DNA of 47,989 nucleotides, from NCBI GenBank assembly GCA_023402355.1, contig JAEXCG010000141.1, positions 1 through 47,989 on the forward strand. Direction: 5' to 3'. Under the pieces are notes generated by a model. That model was given only the letters and a program-made list of their open reading frames with translations, was not told where the DNA came from and did not search any database. Positions 42,890 through 47,989 of the stretch are shown here, piece after piece. Each line of letters starts with the position of its first letter. The stretch's first letter is position 1. This DNA comes from Bacillota bacterium. Lineage in GTDB: Bacteria; Bacillota; Clostridia; Christensenellales; Aristaeellaceae. The translations under genes and the position numbers were made by a program.

Positions 42890-44881
42890 ATGTACCTGTA
42901 TCACGACAGCCGAGATTCCTTTTACCGTCACCCGCTCGGCGCGGTCCCCTGCGGGCAGACCGTGCGACTGCGCCTGCGCGTCGAGGCCGACACGGCCCCG
43001 GATCTCGTCTTCCTGCGCATGTGGAACGGCGCCGAAAGGCGCGAGGCGCTTCGCATGCTCGGCGCGCAGGACGGCGGGTACCTGTATGAAACCGAGGTCG
43101 CGCTGTGCGGCCACCCCTGCATCACCTGGTACCGTTTCGAGGTGCAGCGCGGGCAGGAAACCCTGATTTACGGCAACGCCGCGGACAACCTCGGCGGCGT
43201 CGGCCTGGAAGGCCACGCGGATTCCTACCAGATCACGGTGTACGACCCCGCCTACGACACGCCCGAATGGATGCGCGAGGGCGTGATGTACCAGATCATG
43301 GTCGACCGGTTTTACAACGGCGTGCCGGACGGCAGCCTGCTGCGCGCGCGCAGCGACGTGCACGCGCACAGGGACTGGTACGAACGGCCTGAGTGCGAAA
43401 TCGCGGACAACGGCGACAACGTCGCGCGCGACTTCTTCGGCGGGAACCTAGAGGGCATCCGTCAGAAGCTGCCCTACCTGCGCGACCTGGGCGTCACGGT
43501 GATCTACCTCAACCCGATCTTCAAGGCCCGATCGAACCACAAGTACGACACGGGCGATTACCGCCTGATCGACCCCATGTTCGGCACGGAGGAGGACTTT
43601 TCCCGCCTGTGCGCGGACGCGGAAAAGATGGGCATGCGCGTGATGCTGGACGGCGTCTTTTCCCACGTGGGCGACGACAGCCTGTACTTCAACCGCTATG
43701 GCCGCTACGACAGCGTGGGTGCCTATCAGTCGCAAAATTCGCCCTACGCGAGCTGGTTTCGCTTTAAGCGCTTCCCGGAGTCGTACGACTGCTGGTGGGG
43801 GTTTGACACGCTGCCCAACGTAAACGAGATGGACCCCTCCTACCGCCGCTTCATCCTCGAGGACGACGACTCCGTAGCGCGCCATTGGCTGCGCGCGGGC
43901 GCGAGCGGCTGGCGGCTGGACGTCGCGGACGAGCTGCCGATGGAATTTCTGCGCACGATGCGCGAGCGGGTGAAGGATTTGTCTTTCGACGACGCGGTGC
44001 TGGGCGAGGTCTGGGAGGACGCCTCCCACAAGGTGACGTACGACAAGATGCGCTCCTACGTGCTGGGCGACACGCTGGACTCGGTGATGAACTACCCGCT
44101 GCGCGAGGCGCTCATCGCCTTCCTGCGCGGGGAAAAGACCGCCCTGCAATCGGCGCGCGTGGTGGAATCCCTGCGGGAAAACTACCCCAAGCCCTTCTTC
44201 TACTCCCTCATGAACCTGCTGGGCAGCCACGACCGCGCGCGCATCATCGACGTGCTGAGCGATCCCTCGGTCGAGACGCTGCCGCGCGAAAAACGGCCGG
44301 AGCATCAGCTTACCCCGGAGCAGCGCGAGACCGGCGTCCTTCGCACGCGCATGATGCTCCGCCTGATCGCGAGCCTGCCGGGCATGCCCTGCATCTACTA
44401 CGGCGACGAGGCGGGCATGACCGGCGCGGGCGATCCGCTCTGCCGGGCCGCCTATCCGTGGGGCCATGAGGACGCGGCGCAGCTCGCCTTCTTCAAGGAA
44501 ATGCTCCGCCTGCGCGCCGCGCATCCCGTGCTGCGCACGGGCGAAATGCGCATGCTCGCCCCCTGCGCCGACGTGCTGGGCGTGCTGCGCACGGCGCACG
44601 GCGGGCGGGACGCCTTTGGCCGCAGCGTGCGCGAGGAGGCCGCGGTCTGCCTCATCAACCGGAGCCTGCGGCCGGTCACCGTGCGCATCCCCGTGCAGGA
44701 CGTGGGCTGCGACCTGCTCGTCGGCGCCTCCGGCGACAACGTCCGCGAGCAGGAAGGGGCGCTGTACCTGACCGTGCCGCCGCAGAGCGGCGAAACGTTC
44801 TTTCGCGGACGCGGCGGGTTTGAGTCGCTTAAAACGACAACTCATCGGGAAAGCGTTGCGCAGCTTCGCGCCATCGGTTAA
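42890..44881 (+). CDS. GH13 alpha-amylase-family glycosidase, cytoplasmic (663 aa)
   Basis: Acts on alpha-glucans, maltodextrins or pullulan. There is no signal peptide. The N-terminal beta domain (about 1-120, CBM34-like position) precedes the (beta/alpha)8 barrel with GH13 regions: YQIMVDRFYNG start, IYLNPIFKA, DGVFSHVG, nucleophile in GWRLDVADE, acid/base in LGEVWED and NLLGSHD. The C-terminal beta domain ends the protein. The frame is open from 42467, but that stretch lies antiphase within corA. ATG 42890 has CGGAGGAA 8 bases upstream and starts a typical neopullulanase-like N-terminus. Exact specificity is not readable. Confidence 0.93.
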   Translation: MYLYHDSRDSFYRHPLGAVPCGQTVRLRLRVEADTAPDLVFLRMWNGAERREALRMLGAQDGGYLYETEVALCGHPCITWYRFEVQRGQETLIYGNAADNLGGVGLEGHADSYQITVYDPAYDTPEWMREGVMYQIMVDRFYNGVPDGSLLRARSDVHAHRDWYERPECEIADNGDNVARDFFGGNLEGIRQKLPYLRDLGVTVIYLNPIFKARSNHKYDTGDYRLIDPMFGTEEDFSRLCADAEKMGMRVMLDGVFSHVGDDSLYFNRYGRYDSVGAYQSQNSPYASWFRFKRFPESYDCWWGFDTLPNVNEMDPSYRRFILEDDDSVARHWLRAGASGWRLDVADELPMEFLRTMRERVKDLSFDDAVLGEVWEDASHKVTYDKMRSYVLGDTLDSVMNYPLREALIAFLRGEKTALQSARVVESLRENYPKPFFYSLMNLLGSHDRARIIDVLSDPSVETLPREKRPEHQLTPEQRETGVLRTRMMLRLIASLPGMPCIYYGDEAGMTGAGDPLCRAAYPWGHEDAAQLAFFKEMLRLRAAHPVLRTGEMRMLAPCADVLGVLRTAHGGRDAFGRSVREEAAVCLINRSLRPVTVRIPVQDVGCDLLVGASGDNVREQEGALYLTVPPQSGETFFRGRGGFESLKTTTHRESVAQLRAIG

Positions 44882-44884
44882 GAT
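44856..44884 (+). promoter_or_regulatory. Promoter of the zinc metallopeptidase gene
   Basis: TTGCGC (44856-44861), 17 bp, TAAGAT (44879-44884), overlapping the stop of the GH13 gene. A short GGCC palindrome lies in the leader. Confidence 0.5.
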
Positions 44885-44934
44885 AAGATCACGGAAGTGG
44901 CCCTGGCCACGAACTTGGCAAGGAGGTCTTATCC

Positions 44935-45621
44935 ATGTTCTTCTACGACTGGACGATGATCATCGTGCTGCCCGCCCTGCTGCTGGCGCTGTACGCGCAG
45001 TCGAAGGTGTCGAGCACGTTTAACCGCTATTCCAAGGTTTACGCCCGCTCCGGGCTCACCGCCGCGCAGGCCGCCGACGCGATCATGCGCCAAAACGGCA
45101 TCACCGACGTGCGCATCGAGCGCGTGCGCGGCAACCTGACCGACCATTACGACCCGCGCGCGCGGGTGCTCCGCCTGTCGGACGGCGTGTACGACTCCAC
45201 CTCCATCGCGGCGCTGGGCGTCGCGGCGCACGAGGCGGGGCACGCCGTGCAGCACGCGCAGGGGTACATGCCGCTGGAGATCCGCAACGTGTTTGCGCCG
45301 GTCGCCTCCATCGGCTCCAACGCGGCCATTCCTCTGTTCATCCTCGGCCTGCTCTTCTCATGGGAGCCGCTGGTGACCGTCGGCCTGGTTTGCTTCTCGT
45401 TCGCGGTGGTCTTCTCGCTCATCACCCTGCCGGTGGAGTTCAACGCCTCCAGCCGCGCGGTGGCCGCGCTCTCGGGCTACGGCTACCTCTCGCAGGAGGA
45501 GACGGACGGCGCGCAGAAGGTCTTAAACGCCGCGGCGCTCACCTACGTCGCCTCCGCGCTGACGGCAATTTTGCAGCTCGCGCGCCTGTTCATCCTCTCC
45601 GGCCGGAGCAGAAGGGATTAA
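44935..45621 (+). CDS. YugP-type membrane zinc metallopeptidase (228 aa)
   Basis: Neutral zinc metallopeptidase family 2. An N-terminal membrane helix and further helices flank the active-site motif HEAGHAVQH (HExxH, about residue 102). The following region has two hydrophobic segments and a late conserved block (LPVEFNASSRAVAAL). AAGGAGGTC precedes the ATG. It is monocistronic, ending at a strong terminator. Physiological substrates of this family are not known. Confidence 0.93.
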   Translation: MFFYDWTMIIVLPALLLALYAQSKVSSTFNRYSKVYARSGLTAAQAADAIMRQNGITDVRIERVRGNLTDHYDPRARVLRLSDGVYDSTSIAALGVAAHEAGHAVQHAQGYMPLEIRNVFAPVASIGSNAAIPLFILGLLFSWEPLVTVGLVCFSFAVVFSLITLPVEFNASSRAVAALSGYGYLSQEETDGAQKVLNAAALTYVASALTAILQLARLFILSGRSRRD

Positions 45622-45635
45622 AGGGAAACGCATTG

Positions 45636-45668
45636 AACCCCCGGGCAACGCTTGCCCGGGGGTTTTGC
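45636..45668. terminator. Terminator between convergent genes
   Basis: A perfect 13-bp GC-rich stem (45636-45648 with 45652-45664, three-base loop) with TTTT on the plus strand. It ends the metallopeptidase gene and may act for the convergent XRE gene. Confidence 0.88.
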
Positions 45669-45687
45669 GCGCCTGTGGCCAGACGCT

Positions 45688-46758
45688 CTAGCGGTTAAGG
45701 CTCGCGCGCAGCCCTTCGACCGCCGCCCGAAAGCGCTCGTCCGCCAAAAACGCCGCGTATTGTTCGTCCTGCTCGAGGCTTCGCAGCAGCGTTTCGCGCA
45801 TCTCGCGCGTCGCGGCCTGCTGCCCCGGCGCGACCTGCACGCCGGGCGCGAACAGCAGCGGGCTCGGCGAAGCCGCCTCGCCCGCGTAGGCCTCGATAAA
45901 GCGGATCAGGCTCTCGCGTTCCTCCTGCACGCGCCCCGCGCGGCTGTAAATTTCCGCGCAAAGGCCCTCGCACATCCCGCCGCTGCAGCCGAAGAGCGCC
46001 TCTACGCCGCGATAGATTTCGGCGATGGCGAGTGAGCGCTCCGCGTCCGGCTCCAGATCCTCGCGCATGCGCAGCATCAGGCAGCTTTCCACCTGGCGAA
46101 TCAGGACGTACAGGCGCTTTTGAACCGTCCTCAGCGCCTCGTCCGTTTCGCCGCGCTTGAGGTAGAGCTGCACCCAGGCGAGCGTGGTGTCGAGCGCGTG
46201 CTCCGGCAGCGCGCGCAGGCTCGCCTCCGCCTCCTCCAGTTCGCCCTCCAGCGTCGCGAGGGTGGCGAGCTGCAAGGACGCCTGCTGCCAGTACGCGCAC
46301 TCGCGGTCCCGTCTCACCGCCTCGAGCAGCGCCTTTTTGCGAGCGCGCCACCGCTTCTTTTCGCCCTCGTCGGCCTTGGGATCGAACGCCTCGAACATCG
46401 TAAAGGCGAGGGATGCGTAATACATCAGCGTGGCGCTGGACGGATACTGGTGCAATCGCTCCTCCATCAGCCTTTCGGCCTGCGCGCTGTCCTTCGTCCT
46501 GGCGAGCTCCAGCACCTCGTTTCCAAACTGCACGGCGCGTTCCTCCGAGAGCTTCTCCTCGAACTGCAGCAGCGTGTCCACGTCGGTGCCCAGCGCCCGC
46601 GCCAGCGGACACAGGAGCGCGATGTCCGGGCAGGACTTATCCGTCTCCCACTTGCTGACGGCGGGCGGGGACACGCCCACCGCCTCCGCCAGTTGTTCCT
46701 GCGTAAGCCCCTTTGCCCTGCGAAGCGCCGCAATCTGCGCGCCGAGCTTTGGTTCCAT
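45688..46758 (-). CDS. XRE-family transcriptional regulator with long TPR-like C-terminus (356 aa)
   Basis: An N-terminal helix-turn-helix (about 4-60: LRRAKGLTQEQLAEAVGVSPPAVSKWE, quoted as cores LTQEQLAEAVG and PPAVSKWE) is followed by about 290 residues of helical repeats rich in Ala, Leu and Glu, typical of TPR-like sensor domains. The frame is open to 46827, but ATG 46758 lies behind GGGGGCG and downstream of the predicted promoter. The target is unknown; it may be autoregulatory. Confidence 0.88.
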   Translation of the reverse strand: MEPKLGAQIAALRRAKGLTQEQLAEAVGVSPPAVSKWETDKSCPDIALLCPLARALGTDVDTLLQFEEKLSEERAVQFGNEVLELARTKDSAQAERLMEERLHQYPSSATLMYYASLAFTMFEAFDPKADEGEKKRWRARKKALLEAVRRDRECAYWQQASLQLATLATLEGELEEAEASLRALPEHALDTTLAWVQLYLKRGETDEALRTVQKRLYVLIRQVESCLMLRMREDLEPDAERSLAIAEIYRGVEALFGCSGGMCEGLCAEIYSRAGRVQEERESLIRFIEAYAGEAASPSPLLFAPGVQVAPGQQAATREMRETLLRSLEQDEQYAAFLADERFRAAVEGLRASLNR

Positions 46759-46797
46759 CGAAAATACGCCCCCTTCGTTCCGCTTCCTGATGGCTAC

Positions 46798-46827
46798 AGT
46801 ATACCCCCGCAAGGACCCCGCGCACAA
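46798..46827 (-). promoter_or_regulatory. Promoter of the XRE regulator gene
   Basis: Minus strand TTGTGC (46822-46827), 18 bp, TATACT (46798-46803), 40 bases before the chosen ATG. Confidence 0.65.
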
Positions 46828-46889
46828 TGGAGGCGTCGTTAACCCAGGCGCGGTTTTTCCTAACCGGCGTTCAGGCCGCCGCGATGCAG

Positions 46890-46923
46890 AAGGCGGGCGC
46901 CGCCGTCCGGCAACGCCCGCCTT
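46890..46923 (-). terminator. Hairpin after csoR
   Basis: A perfect 10-bp stem (46890-46899 with 46914-46923), 26 bases after the csoR stop. There is no T tract, so termination may be weak or Rho-dependent. The rest of the 46759-46948 gap holds only the XRE promoter. Confidence 0.5.
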
Positions 46924-46948
46924 ACCGTGTCAAAAGGGAAAGTGCAGA

Positions 46949-47212
46949 TCATTTGGACAGCTTCGTCAGGATGTCCATGACCTCGTCGATCTTCTCATCG
47001 ACGTTGCCGTTTTGCGCGGCCTCGCGCACGCAGCCCTTCATGTGCGCGCGCAGCACCTCGGTGTGCGCCTTGCGCAGCACGGCCTCCGCGGCGAGCAGTT
47101 GGTTGGCGATGTCGATGCAATAGCGGTCCTCGTCCACCATCTTGAGCACGCCGTCGATCTGGCCGCGCGCGGTGCGCAGCAGCCGCGCCACCGTATCGTG
47201 ATCGGCCTGCAT
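46949..47212 (-). CDS. csoR: CsoR-family copper-sensing repressor (87 aa)
   Basis: All-helical metal-sensing repressor. The Cu(I) ligand set of the family is present: C32 (YCIDIANQL), H57 and C61 (AHMKGC), the last two with the usual HxxxC spacing. It normally releases DNA on Cu(I) binding and derepresses copper export genes. The ATG overlaps the copA stop by one base, so it is translationally coupled and would report its own operon's output. Confidence 0.93.
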   Translation of the reverse strand: MQADHDTVARLLRTARGQIDGVLKMVDEDRYCIDIANQLLAAEAVLRKAHTEVLRAHMKGCVREAAQNGNVDEKIDEVMDILTKLSK

Positions 47213-47989
47213 CAGGACAACAGCCCCTTCTTTAAGGTGATCGCGCCCGGCTCAAAGCCCGCGTCGGAGACCGCCTTGCGCAGCGTATCGTCCGGAACGT
47301 CCTTTGAAAGCGCGAGGGTCGCCGTCTTCTTCTCCAGGTCCACCTCCGCGTGCTTTACGCCCTCCAGCGCGGAGAGCGCCTTCTCCACGCTCATCTTGCA
47401 GTGATTGCAGCTCATGCCCTCGACCGTCATGATCTTTTTCATACCGGAATCGTCCTCCTCTTGTCCTTTCGTCTCGCCCGCCGCCCGCGGGCTCTCCATC
47501 GCCGGCGCTGCCGGAGCGTTTCCTTTGCCGGGCTGATCTATGGCCTCCGCGCGCATATGCGGCCTGAAAAACCGCAGGCGCAGCGCGTTGGTGACGACGC
47601 AAACGCTGCTCAGGCTCATGGCCGCGGCGGCGAACATCGGCGATAGCCGCCAGCCCAGCAGCGGGTAAAACACGCCCGCCGCCAGCGGAATGCCGATCGC
47701 GTTGTAAAAGAACGCCCAGAACAGGTTCATCTTGATGTTCGCAAGCACCTTGTGGCTCAGCTCGATCGCGGTGACCGCGTCTTGCAGGTCGCTTCGCATC
47801 AGCACCACGTCCGCGGAGTCGATGGCCACGTCCGTGCCCGCGCCGATGGCGATGCCCACGTCCGCGCGCGCCAGGGCGGGCGCGTCGTTGATGCCGTCGC
47901 CGACCATGGCGGCCTTGTGGCCGCCCTCTTGCAGGCGGCGTACCTCGCGATCCTTGTCCTGGGGCAGCACCTCGGCCACGGCCTCGTCG
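47212..47989 (-). CDS. copA: Copper-exporting P-type ATPase, C-terminal part (cut by window end)
   Basis: Runs off the right edge; only the last 259 codons are here. The visible part includes the P-domain hinge motif MVGDGINDAPAL, the last membrane helices with the P1B-type NALRLRFF ending (CopA-like MSLSSVCVVTNALRL), a linker rich in Ala/Glu/Pro (about 60 residues) and a C-terminal heavy-metal-associated domain with GMSCNHC. A C-terminal metal domain is unusual: it looks like a CopZ-type chaperone fused to the pump. Copper specificity is inferred from the CsoR neighbour and motif. Confidence 0.93.
   Translation of the reverse strand, partial: DEAVAEVLPQDKDREVRRLQEGGHKAAMVGDGINDAPALARADVGIAIGAGTDVAIDSADVVLMRSDLQDAVTAIELSHKVLANIKMNLFWAFFYNAIGIPLAAGVFYPLLGWRLSPMFAAAAMSLSSVCVVTNALRLRFFRPHMRAEAIDQPGKGNAPAAPAMESPRAAGETKGQEEDDSGMKKIMTVEGMSCNHCKMSVEKALSALEGVKHAEVDLEKKTATLALSKDVPDDTLRKAVSDAGFEPGAITLKKGLLS

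Noticed and set aside
43448..44845. A 465-codon minus-strand open frame inside the GH13 gene
   Set aside because: Antisense to conserved GH13 active-site regions; no start signal or motif.

Overview
The window looks like a chromosomal segment of a gut-type clostridium (Bacillota, Clostridia). This rests on a T-box leader ahead of leuS, a YesM/YesN-type two-component system, a UgpC/MsmX-type sugar ATPase, a PrsA-like lipoprotein foldase and AGGAGG ribosome sites. I cannot name a genus.

There are two halves of different character. Roughly 1-36.9 kb is moderate in GC and almost wholly accessory: secreted glycan enzymes, sugar transport, a Dlt-like acylation operon, two sensor systems and an exporter. 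Roughly 37.1-48 kb is visibly more GC-rich and mostly housekeeping: tRNA-Thr, flavoprotein, leuS, CorA, a GH13 amylase, a zinc protease, an XRE regulator and csoR/copA. The switch falls at the 3' side of the tRNA-Thr gene, the usual place for an island junction, although no integrase is visible.

On the minus strand, 24.4 kb down to 0.1 kb is a head-to-tail train of six transcription units: (1) CBM9-like protein, solute-binding protein, GH3, two permeases, GH3 and ATPase; (2) carrier protein, DltA-like ligase, MBOAT, DltD-like protein and a second ligase; (3) GH3; (4) PrsA-like foldase; (5) CBM9-like protein and beta-helix protein; (6) GH3. The main discovery is that all six start with the same promoter element. 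It has two 15-bp boxes near GTGTTGGATTTTCCA, whose starts are 22 bp apart, and a -10 hexamer exactly 23 bp beyond the second box. The divergent operon at 24.5-29.8 kb encodes a YesM-type kinase and a YesN-type (AraC-fold) response regulator, the obvious candidate to read this element. The whole train therefore looks like one regulon in which a sensed carbohydrate switches on uptake, four secreted GH3 enzymes, accessory binding proteins, a foldase, and an unusual Dlt-like surface-modification operon with two adenylating enzymes and one carrier.

The same plus-strand operon carries a second, OmpR-type two-component pair. Two other minus-strand units share a different direct-repeat element 7 bp upstream of their -10 boxes. 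One encodes a MacB-like ABC exporter with two HlyD-type adaptors, the other a secreted repeat protein (34.1-36.3 kb). These look like the targets of the second pair.
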